64,000 nucleotides of DNA from the NCBI GenBank assembly GCA_020025515.1, contig JAHHRZ010000001.1, positions 124,001-188,000 of the forward strand, given 5' to 3'. Made by a program: the position numbers and the translations under genes. This document shows, in pieces, positions 52,587-60,132 of the stretch; positions within the stretch are counted from its first letter, which is position 1; the number at the start of each line of letters is the position of its first letter. Under the pieces are notes generated by a model. It searched no databases. It was given only the letters and a program-made list of their open reading frames with translations, and had not been told where the DNA came from. This stretch comes from Oscillospiraceae bacterium (GTDB taxonomy: Bacteria; Bacillota; Clostridia; Oscillospirales; Oscillospiraceae).

Positions 52587-52615
52587 TTGACATAGTAGGT
52601 TGACGGTGATATGAT
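52587..52615 (+). promoter_or_regulatory. Promoter of the GNAT-fold gene
   Basis: A perfect TTGACA (52587-52592) and TATGAT (52610-52615) are 17 bases apart. Confidence 0.8.
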
Positions 52616-52616
52616 A

Positions 52617-52675
52617 GCCGCAAGTGGGCCCATGGGAGAAAGGTCCCATGGGATGTCCTGCGGGCGGACATTGTC
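52617..52675 (+). promoter_or_regulatory. Structured 5' leader of the GNAT-fold gene
   Basis: The leader has a 9-base perfect inverted repeat CCCATGGGA/TCCCATGGG around GAAAGG (52627-52651), then a TGTCC/GGACA hairpin (52654-52671), and GCCGCA near the 5' end that can pair with TGCGGGC. No known riboswitch class is recognised. Confidence 0.4.
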
Positions 52676-52711
52676 CTTTGATGGAGCTGATTCTGATTGG
52701 AGGGGTCATGG

Positions 52712-53581
52712 ATGTTAAGGAAAATAGAAGCATCTGAGTTTGAGGAAATCGTGCAATTCACATACGGACTGTCTCAGGATTTGTCGAAAACCAGTTTCCC
52801 GGTCTATACGGATGGCGTCAAGACCAAAGAGGATTTCATCGCCAGAAGCCGGGAAGGCCTGGAAAAAGAGAATGAAGAGATTTTGTTGTTCGTGCGGGAA
52901 GGTGAGGCAGAGGGCTGGGTCCACTATTTTACCATCCCTTCGGCAAAGTATATTGTGATGTGCAATATGTCCGTTGCCAGGGACTATGGCCAGGCATTTG
53001 GGGAGCTTCTGGACTACTGGAAGCAGGCATACCCCGGATATCTGTGGAGTATCTATTTCCCGGAGGAGAACCGGGACATTGCGGCCTTTATGAAAGAACA
53101 CCGGTATGCGGAAAAGTCAAAAGAGATTGTGGATGTGCTGGTGTTTGGAGCGTATGAGGAAAAGGAAGCGTCGGGCCGTGTGGTGGAGATCGGGCAGCAC
53201 AATTTTTCCGCATTCCGACAGATCCATGAGCAGTACGAGCAGGGGATGTACTGGACCAGCGACCGCATAGAAAACGCTCTGAATGACTGGGCCATTTATG
53301 CCTGCACCGAAAACGACAAAGTTTTGGGGGCCTTGTATTATAACGGAAAGGGCAGCAAAAACCTTGAGATTTTTGGTATCGATGTGCTGCCGGGGCCTGA
53401 CAGAGATCGGATCGTTGAGGAGCTGCTGATTTCGGCCCTCAATGAGGCAAAACACAGAGGCGCAGACAGCATGTACTTTTTCAATGATGAAACCACCCAT
53501 GACATTGCAAAGAAAGTGGGATTTCGGCAGGTTACCACAGCCCACTATTATGAAGAGCGCCTCCAGAGCGAACCCGTATAA
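52712..53581 (+). CDS. Two-domain GNAT-fold acetyltransferase-like protein
   Basis: The 289-residue protein looks like a tandem of two GNAT folds. The N-terminal half (1-145) ends with a fold-typical FPEENRDIAAFMKEHRYAEKSKE. The C-terminal half (about 150-289) has AIYACTENDKVLGALYYN, DRDRIVEELLISALNEAKHRGA and NDETTHDIAKKVGFRQV, the last being motif B. The acetyl-CoA loop is weak in both halves, so activity is uncertain. The ATG at 52712 is 6 bases after GGAGGGG. Confidence 0.75.
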   Translation: MLRKIEASEFEEIVQFTYGLSQDLSKTSFPVYTDGVKTKEDFIARSREGLEKENEEILLFVREGEAEGWVHYFTIPSAKYIVMCNMSVARDYGQAFGELLDYWKQAYPGYLWSIYFPEENRDIAAFMKEHRYAEKSKEIVDVLVFGAYEEKEASGRVVEIGQHNFSAFRQIHEQYEQGMYWTSDRIENALNDWAIYACTENDKVLGALYYNGKGSKNLEIFGIDVLPGPDRDRIVEELLISALNEAKHRGADSMYFFNDETTHDIAKKVGFRQVTTAHYYEERLQSEPV

Positions 53582-53615
53582 GGGAAGCGGGACTCGACAG
53601 GCCCAAAAATCGCTG

Positions 53616-53645
53616 TTGACAAAGGCTTCTTTCCGGTGGTATACT
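53616..53645 (+). promoter_or_regulatory. Promoter of the ABC-F leader
   Basis: TTGACA (53616-53621) and TATACT (53640-53645) are 18 bases apart. It opens a leader of about 240 nt. Confidence 0.8.
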
Positions 53646-53675
53646 AAAGAAAATGAAAAGATTGGAGCTGAGAGA

Positions 53676-53696
53676 ATGAATTCTACTTCTTGCTAA
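53676..53696 (+). CDS. Six-codon leader peptide (MNSTSC) of the ABC-F gene
   Basis: A tiny ORF, ATG AAT TCT ACT TCT TGC TAA, is preceded by GGAGCTGAGAGA, a usable ribosome binding site. It sits near the start of the leader, upstream of a terminator, as in known antibiotic-induced attenuators of erm and ABC-F genes. Ribosomes stalled here by an antibiotic would change leader folding and allow read-through. This is inference from layout. Confidence 0.6.
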   Translation: MNSTSC

Positions 53697-53719
53697 CAAC
53701 TTGGGCGGATGCAGCCGAA

Positions 53720-53745
53720 AAAAAGCGACGGATTTCGTCGCTGGC
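53720..53745 (+). promoter_or_regulatory. Hairpin in the ABC-F leader
   Basis: AGCGACG (53724-53730) pairs with CGTCGCT (53736-53742) around a short loop between the leader peptide and the terminator. GCAGCC upstream (53711) could also compete with the terminator stem GGCTG. Confidence 0.45.
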
Positions 53746-53832
53746 TTTGCCATGCCCATTTGCAGGAAGGTATTCATTCTTTTGGCTGTGACAGTGTATC
53801 CATACCCAAATTGGGGGGAGTATGCCCTGTTG

Positions 53833-53870
53833 ATTGGCTGTAAGAATTGCTTTCTTGCAGCCAATTTTTT
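53833..53870 (+). terminator. Attenuator terminator directly before the ABC-F gene
   Basis: ATTGGCTGTAAGAA (53833-53846) pairs with TTCTTGCAGCCAAT (53851-53864) over 14 base pairs, followed by TTTTTT. It ends 20 bases before the ABC-F start codon, so it must be bypassed for expression. Confidence 0.92.
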
Positions 53871-53889
53871 GTAATTTGGAGGGCAAACC

Positions 53890-55368
53890 ATGTCACTGAT
53901 TCAAGTATCCCATTTAACCTTTGCCTATGACGGCAGCTATGAACCTATTTTTGAAGATGTGAGCTTTCAGCTGGATACCAACTGGAAGCTGGGCTTTACC
54001 GGCCGGAATGGCCGGGGAAAAACGACTTTTCTGAACCTGCTCCTGGGGAAGTACGAATACCGGGGGCACATAGGGGCATCTGTGGAATTCTCCTATTTTC
54101 CTTATCAGGTAAAAGATAGGGGCCTCCCGGCCATAGATGTGGTAGAGGAAATCTACCCGGAATATCAGTACTGGCAGCTTCAGCGGGAAATGAATGCCTT
54201 ACAGATCAGCGAGGAGATTTTGTACCGTCCTTTTGAGACCCTGTCCAACGGCGAGCAGACCAAGCTCATGCTGGCGGTTCTGTTTTTGAAGGAGAATCAC
54301 TTCCTGCTCATTGACGAGCCTACCAACCATCTGGATCTCCGGGGGCGTGAGATCGTCAGCCGGTATCTGAACAGTAAGCGGGGATTCATTCTGGTATCCC
54401 ATGACCGGGCATTTCTGGACGGCTGTGTGGACCATATTCTATCCATCAACAGAACCAACATTGAGGTGCAGCGGGGAACCTTTTCCAGCTGGTACGAAAA
54501 CAAATGCCGCCGGGATGCCTTTGAGCAGGCGGAAAACGAGAAGCTGAAAAAGGAAATTCATCGGTTGGAGGAGAGTGCCCGCCAGAAGGCCCAGTGGGCC
54601 GATACGGCAGAGAGAAACAAGCTGGGAGCGTCTTCCGATCAGCTGCCCAATTACCGGGCCTATCAGGGGGCGAAGGCCCAGAGAACCATGGCCAGATCCA
54701 AGGCCATTGGGCAGCGGCGGCAGAATGCGGTGGAAGAAAAATCCAAGCTGCTGAAAAACATTGAGCGCAGTGAGGTGCTGAAAATTTTTCAGACCCCCTT
54801 TCACAGCAGGCATCTGGTGCACCTGAAGGATGTGTCCATTTCCTATGGGGAAAGTCCGGTCTGTCAGGGGATTGACTTTGCCATCGAGCAGGGGGACCGC
54901 ATTGCCCTGCAGGGAGCCAATGGCAGCGGAAAGTCCAGTATTATCCGGATGATCTGCGGCGAACCGGTGCCCCATACCGGGGAAGTATCTGTGGCCAATC
55001 ATTTACAGATCTCCTATGTCTGTCAGGACACCTCCATGCTGAAGGGCCGATTCTCCGCATTTGCCCGGGACAGCGGCATCGAGCAAAGCCTGCTGCTTGC
55101 CATACTGGCGAAGCTGGATGTATCCAAGAGCCAGCTGGAAAAGGACCTGTCTCTGCTCAGCGCCGGGCAGAAGAAAAAAGTTCTGCTGGCAAAATCCATC
55201 TGCCAGCCGGCCAATCTGCATATCTGGGATGAGCCCATGAACTATATTGATGTGATTTCACGGATTCAGGTGGAAGAACTGCTGCTCCAATATCAGCCCA
55301 CCATTTTGTTCGTGGAGCATGACAAGGCGTTTTGTGAACATATCGCCACAAAGTGCATCCGTCTGTAA
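53890..55368 (+). CDS. ABC-F ribosomal-protection-type protein (Lsa/Vga-like)
   Basis: The 492-residue protein has two ABC domains and no membrane segments: Walker A GRNGRGKTT (about 39-47) and GANGSGKSS (about 337-345), signatures TLSNGEQTK and LSAGQKKKV, Walker B LLIDEPTNHLD and LHIWDEPMNYID. The inter-domain linker (about 195-290), rich in Lys/Arg and Glu, is the antibiotic resistance domain that reaches the ribosomal exit site. Size and linker match Lsa-type factors that displace lincosamides, pleuromutilins and streptogramin A. The attenuated leader supports an antibiotic-inducible role; real specificity is untested. Confidence 0.88.
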   Translation: MSLIQVSHLTFAYDGSYEPIFEDVSFQLDTNWKLGFTGRNGRGKTTFLNLLLGKYEYRGHIGASVEFSYFPYQVKDRGLPAIDVVEEIYPEYQYWQLQREMNALQISEEILYRPFETLSNGEQTKLMLAVLFLKENHFLLIDEPTNHLDLRGREIVSRYLNSKRGFILVSHDRAFLDGCVDHILSINRTNIEVQRGTFSSWYENKCRRDAFEQAENEKLKKEIHRLEESARQKAQWADTAERNKLGASSDQLPNYRAYQGAKAQRTMARSKAIGQRRQNAVEEKSKLLKNIERSEVLKIFQTPFHSRHLVHLKDVSISYGESPVCQGIDFAIEQGDRIALQGANGSGKSSIIRMICGEPVPHTGEVSVANHLQISYVCQDTSMLKGRFSAFARDSGIEQSLLLAILAKLDVSKSQLEKDLSLLSAGQKKKVLLAKSICQPANLHIWDEPMNYIDVISRIQVEELLLQYQPTILFVEHDKAFCEHIATKCIRL

Positions 55369-55441
55369 AGAACCGGCTGCCGCAAAAGCGGGCCGTTCCC
55401 ACCGAAAACAAGCTTGAGGAAAAGGCTTTTCCTTAAAAACT

Positions 55442-55478
55442 GTCCCGGGATCTTCTGAATGGCAGAAGATTCCGGGAC
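55442..55478 (+). terminator. Hairpin after the ABC-F gene
   Basis: GTCCCGGGATCTTCTG pairs with CAGAAGATTCCGGGAC around AATGG. There is no T run. Confidence 0.55.
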
Positions 55479-55499
55479 GGATTCAGATGGGGGAGGGGA

Positions 55500-55607
55500 T
55501 CAGTCTGTCTGCCGCAGCAGCCCCTCAATGAGCTGAACGGTTTTTTCTCTGCAATCTGGATGCTTCAGCCGGTTTGTTTCTGCGAGTTGGAAAACAAAGT
55601 TTATAAT
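55500..55607 (-). pseudogene. Possible C-terminal remnant of an interrupted gene
   Basis: On the minus strand an open frame after the nuclease stop reads ...ETNRLKHPDCREKT, continues as QLIEGLLRQTD and ends in TGA at 55502-55500. Its codon use is GC-rich like the chromosome and unlike the AT-rich nuclease gene beside it. It reads like the tail of a helical protein whose upstream part was lost when the AT-rich block arrived. It is too short to identify. Confidence 0.3.
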
Positions 55608-56636
55608 TTATATGAAAGTCATGTGCTTCATTGAACATAATATATCATGCATTTTTGTGAGTTGCTCAATATAGTTGTTTTCGTTATACCGTACATATCC
55701 AACGGTCATCCATCTGCCAAAAGCAAACCGTCTTTTCTCAAACTCAGACCCAAGGTGATTGTGTAAAAAATAATAAAGTTTCCATCTTATTTCCCTGATT
55801 TTATCCGGGTTTGGATTCATTTTGGAGTCAATGGAGTATTTTACAGCAATAATATCATCTTCAATCTGTAAATAGATATTTTTAGCAAGCGACCGATCAA
55901 GCCCCATACGATCCAGTTCATCGGATGTAAAAATATCCACCCACCATAAACCCATAAATCCACCTGCACGATTGGCCACATATCCCCAATGATTGCTTTT
56001 TCCCTTTAAATAAGTTTTTGCTAAATGGGAAAAGAAGCCAATATATGATCTTCTGGTCCATTGCGTAATTGGAAGATACCGAAAAGAGTTAATTTGACAA
56101 TCAATCCATTGGAGATATTCTAAATAATCTCCAAAAATCGGATTTTGGATACGATTTTTATAAGGACGGAAAATTTTCAGCAAAATTTCTCTTGTAAACT
56201 CATAATCCACATTTTCTTCGGGTTTTGGTTGCTCTTCAATTTTGTAATACACACATAAGATGTCCGATTTTGGAATTCTTTCATCTACCAATGCCTGTTT
56301 ATATCGGTTCACTTGGTCGTCGTGGGAATTTGTAAATGTCTTGTCTTCTATAATGATATAATGATTTTTAAGCTGTACCAAAATATCGATGTTCTTATAT
56401 TGTCTGTAAATCTTGACAATTCTGTCGTCTTCGTGCCAAACCAAATTTCTTGCGGAAAGAATATGGTTTATGAATGCAATCGCACAGTTGCGCAGTTGCA
56501 GGTCAGCGTCCCAGCCCTCTTCCGTAGCATGAGACAAGAGCCAACATATGAAAGCATCCTGTGACAATTCGCTGGTAGCATACTTGAAAATGTTATTGAC
56601 TTTTAAGTCGGAATCTATAAATTTCTCCTGTTCCAT
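55608..56636 (-). CDS. PD-(D/E)XK nuclease superfamily protein, AT-rich
   Basis: The 342-residue protein has the restriction-fold core KNIDILVQLKNHYIIIEDKTFT, with Asp84, Glu97 and Lys99 fitting D-(x)n-ExK, and a following Gln/Tyr helix DDQVNRYKQAL. This matches the PD-(D/E)XK family often annotated as PDDEXK_4. The C-terminal half (DFLEYLQWID..., WWVDIF...) is family-typical but of unknown role. I choose the ATG at 56636, 9 bases after GGAGG; the GTG at 56651 overlaps that site. The gene is much AT-richer than its neighbours, which suggests transfer; a phage-defence role is possible but not shown. Confidence 0.75.
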   Translation of the reverse strand: MEQEKFIDSDLKVNNIFKYATSELSQDAFICWLLSHATEEGWDADLQLRNCAIAFINHILSARNLVWHEDDRIVKIYRQYKNIDILVQLKNHYIIIEDKTFTNSHDDQVNRYKQALVDERIPKSDILCVYYKIEEQPKPEENVDYEFTREILLKIFRPYKNRIQNPIFGDYLEYLQWIDCQINSFRYLPITQWTRRSYIGFFSHLAKTYLKGKSNHWGYVANRAGGFMGLWWVDIFTSDELDRMGLDRSLAKNIYLQIEDDIIAVKYSIDSKMNPNPDKIREIRWKLYYFLHNHLGSEFEKRRFAFGRWMTVGYVRYNENNYIEQLTKMHDILCSMKHMTFI

Positions 56637-56834
56637 ATGATTTTCCTCCACTTTTTATCGAACCGAAATGTGCCTGCCTTCTTCTAGGGGGGAAAGGGCA
56701 AAGGCACCAAAGCTTTTATTAGTATATCATGAATCTACTGCATTTCAAGAGGGGCCGTCCGGGGACTTTGGGCATACTGTGGGGAATGAACAATTTATGC
56801 CAGAAAATTGCTACATGATATTTCAGATACTGTG

Positions 56835-56863
56835 TTGATAAATGAAAGAAAATGTAGTACCAT
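56835..56863 (+). promoter_or_regulatory. Promoter of the GH129-like gene
   Basis: TTGATA (56835-56840) and TACCAT (56858-56863) are 17 bases apart; the -10 box is weak. Confidence 0.45.
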
Positions 56864-56898
56864 AACATTCAGAGTTGAATACATAAGGAGTGCTTTCT

Positions 56899-58803
56899 AT
56901 GAGTGCAATAACCGTGGAACACGCAAATACAACCCTTCAGCTGGATGAGGCAACCCTGACCTTCACCGTGACGGCCAAGGGCCAGGTCTGGCGCTGGGCT
57001 TCGTCTTACCGCCCCAAGCTGGTCACTACGGACGACCGGGAGATCTTCTTCTCCGATGCGGCTCGTGTGACCCACCACACCTGGAATATCGGCGTGGGCA
57101 GGGGCATCCGATCCTCCTATGAAGGATTTTCCGTGGATGGAACAGAAGTTCCCTTTTCCTTTGAGACCATCGCCTGGGTGGAGGGAGTCTCCGGGGATGT
57201 GTTCTTTGAGTTTGTGCCCCTGAGAGAGGAAGGCCTTACGGTAAAGGCGGTCTATTGGCCCGGCTACATGGAATTTGAAGAGCCCAGCGACCGCTGGTAT
57301 AGTGTCCTCAATATTTTGCAGGGTCTGCTGCTGCCCAATACCTGGGAAAATGAAGTGAACAAGCTCCATTTTGACGGTCAGATGTGCAGCTGTGCCGCCT
57401 ATATGCCCTGGTTCGGTCAGGTGCGCCCCGGCGCAGGATATATTGCCATCTGTCAACACCCCTGGGATGCGGCCTATCAGGTGGATCACCCCGCCAATGG
57501 CCCTTATTCTCATGTATCTGTCCGCTGGTTGCCCAGTCTGGGGAAGATGTCCTATCGCCGGGTGATGAAATACTCCTTCCTGGGTGAATGCGACTACAAC
57601 GACCTGTGCAAGATCTACCGCGGCTATGTGAAGGAGACGGGGCTCTTTACTTCCCTTGCGGAAAAGGCGGCAAAGTCTCCTCTGGTGGACAAGCTCATCG
57701 GCTCTGCCATTGTCCACAAGGGCATCAAGACCCATGTGGCGCCGGATTCCTACTTCTACAATGCCCAGGAACCGGAGAAAAATGACCATCTGGTTCCCTT
57801 CGCCACCCGCACCGCAGAGATCCGGCACTATCGGGAAAAGGGAGTCAAGAAGCTGTATCTGCATCTGGACGGCTGGGGAGACCCGGGCTATGACAACAAG
57901 CACCCGGACTATCTGCCTGCCTGCAAGGAGGCCGGCGGCTGGGAGGGTCTGAAGGAGCTGTCCGACACCATAGAGGAATGCGGCTATATGTTTGGGCTCC
58001 ATGACCAGTACCGGGACTATTATTTTGATGCGCCTACTTTTGACAAGAACTTTGCCTGTCACGCCCCCGACGGCTCCATCTTTGACATGGCCCGGTGGGC
58101 AGGCGGCAGACAGACCCTTCTGTGTGCCTCTCAGGCTCCTTATTATGTGAAGCGGAATTTTGAAGAGGTTCTGCGTCATGGCATCCATCTGGAGGCCTCC
58201 TATCTGGATGTCTTTACCTGCAACGAGGGGGACGAGTGCTGCCATCCCTGGCATACCATGACCAGAAAAGAGTGCTTTGAATACCGAAATGCCTGCTTTG
58301 CCTATCTGCTGTCCAAAAACATTCTGCCCAGCTCCGAAGAGGTGACGGACTGGGCCATGAAGAATCTGGTCTTTGCCCACTATGGCCCCTATGACTTTAT
58401 GCTCCAGGCCCCCGGCACGCCGAGAAAAGGCATCCCCACCCCGCTGTTCAATCTGGTGTACCATGACTGCATGATTCTGCCCTGGCTCATGGACCGCATT
58501 GAGGGGCAGGAGGACTATATGCTCTATGCCCTGCTCAATGGCGGTGCTGCGTACATGGACAAAGATGGCGCCTACCCCAACTGCGACGGGTCCTTCGACG
58601 ATGCGGCGGCAGAAACCCATCTGGATGAGGAGATTGCCCGCTATCAGATCGTGGCAAAGCTTCAGGAGCGCATTGCCAAGTGTGAAATGGTGCGCCACGA
58701 GTTTTTGGACCACGACTGGATGAAGCAGCGTACCACCTTCAGCGACGGAACCACCGTTACCGTCAATTTCCACGACAACAGCTACCGGATCGATCCCCAA
58801 TAA
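56899..58803 (+). CDS. GH129/GH101-related glycoside hydrolase
   Basis: The 634-residue protein has no signal peptide. An N-terminal beta-sandwich (about 1-260) precedes a TIM barrel with KKLYLHLDGWGDPGYDNKHPD (about 318-338), ECGYMFGLHDQYRDYYFDAP and LEASYLDVFTCNEGDECCHP, where Asp residues at the strand ends are likely catalytic. Length and motifs fit the family of cytoplasmic alpha-N-acetylgalactosaminidases related to GH101 (GH129). Such enzymes remove alpha-GalNAc from mucin-type glycopeptides. DUF5696-type relatives are an alternative label. The ATG at 56899 is 9 bases after AAGGAG. Confidence 0.7.
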   Translation: MSAITVEHANTTLQLDEATLTFTVTAKGQVWRWASSYRPKLVTTDDREIFFSDAARVTHHTWNIGVGRGIRSSYEGFSVDGTEVPFSFETIAWVEGVSGDVFFEFVPLREEGLTVKAVYWPGYMEFEEPSDRWYSVLNILQGLLLPNTWENEVNKLHFDGQMCSCAAYMPWFGQVRPGAGYIAICQHPWDAAYQVDHPANGPYSHVSVRWLPSLGKMSYRRVMKYSFLGECDYNDLCKIYRGYVKETGLFTSLAEKAAKSPLVDKLIGSAIVHKGIKTHVAPDSYFYNAQEPEKNDHLVPFATRTAEIRHYREKGVKKLYLHLDGWGDPGYDNKHPDYLPACKEAGGWEGLKELSDTIEECGYMFGLHDQYRDYYFDAPTFDKNFACHAPDGSIFDMARWAGGRQTLLCASQAPYYVKRNFEEVLRHGIHLEASYLDVFTCNEGDECCHPWHTMTRKECFEYRNACFAYLLSKNILPSSEEVTDWAMKNLVFAHYGPYDFMLQAPGTPRKGIPTPLFNLVYHDCMILPWLMDRIEGQEDYMLYALLNGGAAYMDKDGAYPNCDGSFDDAAAETHLDEEIARYQIVAKLQERIAKCEMVRHEFLDHDWMKQRTTFSDGTTVTVNFHDNSYRIDPQ

Positions 58804-58846
58804 ATCTACCGGCAGGGGAAGAGAAAAACCGTTTGGATAGGATTTT

Positions 58847-58883
58847 GTGCCGAAAGCCCCTGATGCTCAGAGGCTTTCGGCAC
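58847..58883 (+). terminator. Hairpin after the GH129-like gene
   Basis: GTGCCGAAAGCC (58847-58858) pairs perfectly with GGCTTTCGGCAC (58872-58883). No T run follows on the + strand, but TTTT precedes it. Confidence 0.6.
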
Positions 58884-59000
58884 TTCCAATGATGGGGGCA
58901 GAGACTGAATCGAGAAAGGGCACCCGATAGGCACAAGCATTCTAAGTCGGGAAATCCCCACCGCCTTCTGATAGAATATAGCCAGACAGGAGGGAAAGAT

Positions 59001-59909
59001 ATGGATTGGATTACCGGAATACAGCGAGCCATTGACTACATTGAAGCGCACATCATCGAAGAACTGGACTATGATGCCATTGCCAGGGAGAGCTTTTCTT
59101 CCCGCTTTCACTTTCAGCGGGTGTTCAGCATTCTGTGCGGATATCCTTTGGGCGAATACATCCGCAACAGACGGCTGACTCTGGCCGGTGCGGAGATTGC
59201 GACGGGCAAGGAGAAAATCATCGATGTGGCAGCTAAGTATGGGTATGACAGCCCGGACAGCTTCGGCAAAGCATTCCAGAAATTCCATGGGATCACACCG
59301 TCGCAGGCACGCAGTGACGGTGCAAATCTCAAATCATTTTCCCGCCTGTCCATTAAAATTTCTCTGGAAGGTGGAAGTACTATGAATTATCGAATCGAAG
59401 AAAAACCGGCCATGTTACTGACTGGTTATGGAAAACGCTTTACAGGAAATCCCAATGACAAGGGAGAACAGGATCATGAGTTTGCCTGCAAGAATCGGGT
59501 GTATGAGTACATTCTGGAGGGCATGTCACATGAGTACGTAAATAAATTTCAGATATTGAAGGACTTTACTCCGGACGGCTACAACTTCTATTATGCCTAT
59601 CAGCTTCCCAAGTGGGCATTGGAAGATTTTGATCGGGATTTGGGGGAGATGGCGAAAAACTTTGAGCATATTCCCATTCCCGCAGGACTGTATCTGGTCT
59701 GTGAAACGGAGCGGTGCCAGTGGCCGATACAATTAGCGGATAAGCTGCGGGAGCAGGCTGTGACGCAGTGGCTCCCTTCTTCGGACTATGTCCTGCGGGA
59801 TGCTCCCGAGCTGGGAGTGATCCACTGGATTTCCGCTGAATCTGAGGAGGACCTTGACGAGTGGGACTGCAACTACTGTGAGATTTGGCTCCCAATCGAA
59901 AAGAAGTAA
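59001..59909 (+). CDS. AraC-type regulator with GyrI-like effector domain
   Basis: The 302-residue protein starts with an AraC/XylS DNA-binding domain (about 5-105): two helix-turn-helix units, with YDAIARESFSSRFHFQRVFS and IIDVAAKYGYDSPDSFGKAFQKF, the second recognised by YDSPDSFGKAF...G.TPS. A GyrI-like small-molecule-binding domain follows (about 130-302) with the AGLYLV and WIPIEK-type ending (here CEIWLPIEK). This Rob/SoxS-BmrR-like fusion usually senses drugs or metabolites. It lies between two glycosidase genes and might regulate them. Confidence 0.9.
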   Translation: MDWITGIQRAIDYIEAHIIEELDYDAIARESFSSRFHFQRVFSILCGYPLGEYIRNRRLTLAGAEIATGKEKIIDVAAKYGYDSPDSFGKAFQKFHGITPSQARSDGANLKSFSRLSIKISLEGGSTMNYRIEEKPAMLLTGYGKRFTGNPNDKGEQDHEFACKNRVYEYILEGMSHEYVNKFQILKDFTPDGYNFYYAYQLPKWALEDFDRDLGEMAKNFEHIPIPAGLYLVCETERCQWPIQLADKLREQAVTQWLPSSDYVLRDAPELGVIHWISAESEEDLDEWDCNYCEIWLPIEKK

Positions 59910-59921
59910 GTCACCGGGACG

Positions 59922-59957
59922 CACGACGGTCTGGATGTTTTCAGACCGTCGTGTTTT
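59922..59957 (+). terminator. Intrinsic terminator of the AraC/GyrI gene
   Basis: CACGACGGTCTGA-type stem (59922-59934) pairs with TCAGACCGTCGTG (59941-59953), followed by TTTT. Confidence 0.9.
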
Positions 59958-59987
59958 CATCCCATGCATCAAAATATCATGGGGCTA

Positions 59988-60016
59988 TTGCATCCGCCTT
60001 GGATATATAGTATGAT
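59988..60016 (+). promoter_or_regulatory. Promoter of the GH125 gene
   Basis: TTGCAT (59988-59993) and TATGAT (60011-60016) are 17 bases apart. Confidence 0.65.
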
Positions 60017-60019
60017 GGA

Positions 60020-60110
60020 GAAAGCCTGTTATGGTGTGGAGCAGAAACACCATGTCCCGCGGAAAGTTCCGAGGGCCTGACAGGCGGTTCTTTTCAAATC
60101 CCACCTACTC
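60020..60110 (+). promoter_or_regulatory. Structured leader of the GH125 gene, class unknown
   Basis: About 90 nt fold into nested helices: AGCCTGT near the 5' end pairs with ACAGGC near 60080-60085, enclosing ATGGTGT/ACACCAT and CGCGGAAA/TTCCG hairpins. A three-way layout of this kind is typical of cis-regulatory RNA, but it matches no class I can name. Confidence 0.4.
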
Positions 60111-60132
60111 AAAATAGAAAGGCGAATTCACC

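Noticed and set aside
56869..58800. 643-codon minus-strand frame
   Set aside because: It mirrors the GH129-like gene almost exactly; only the + strand shows family motifs and a proper start.
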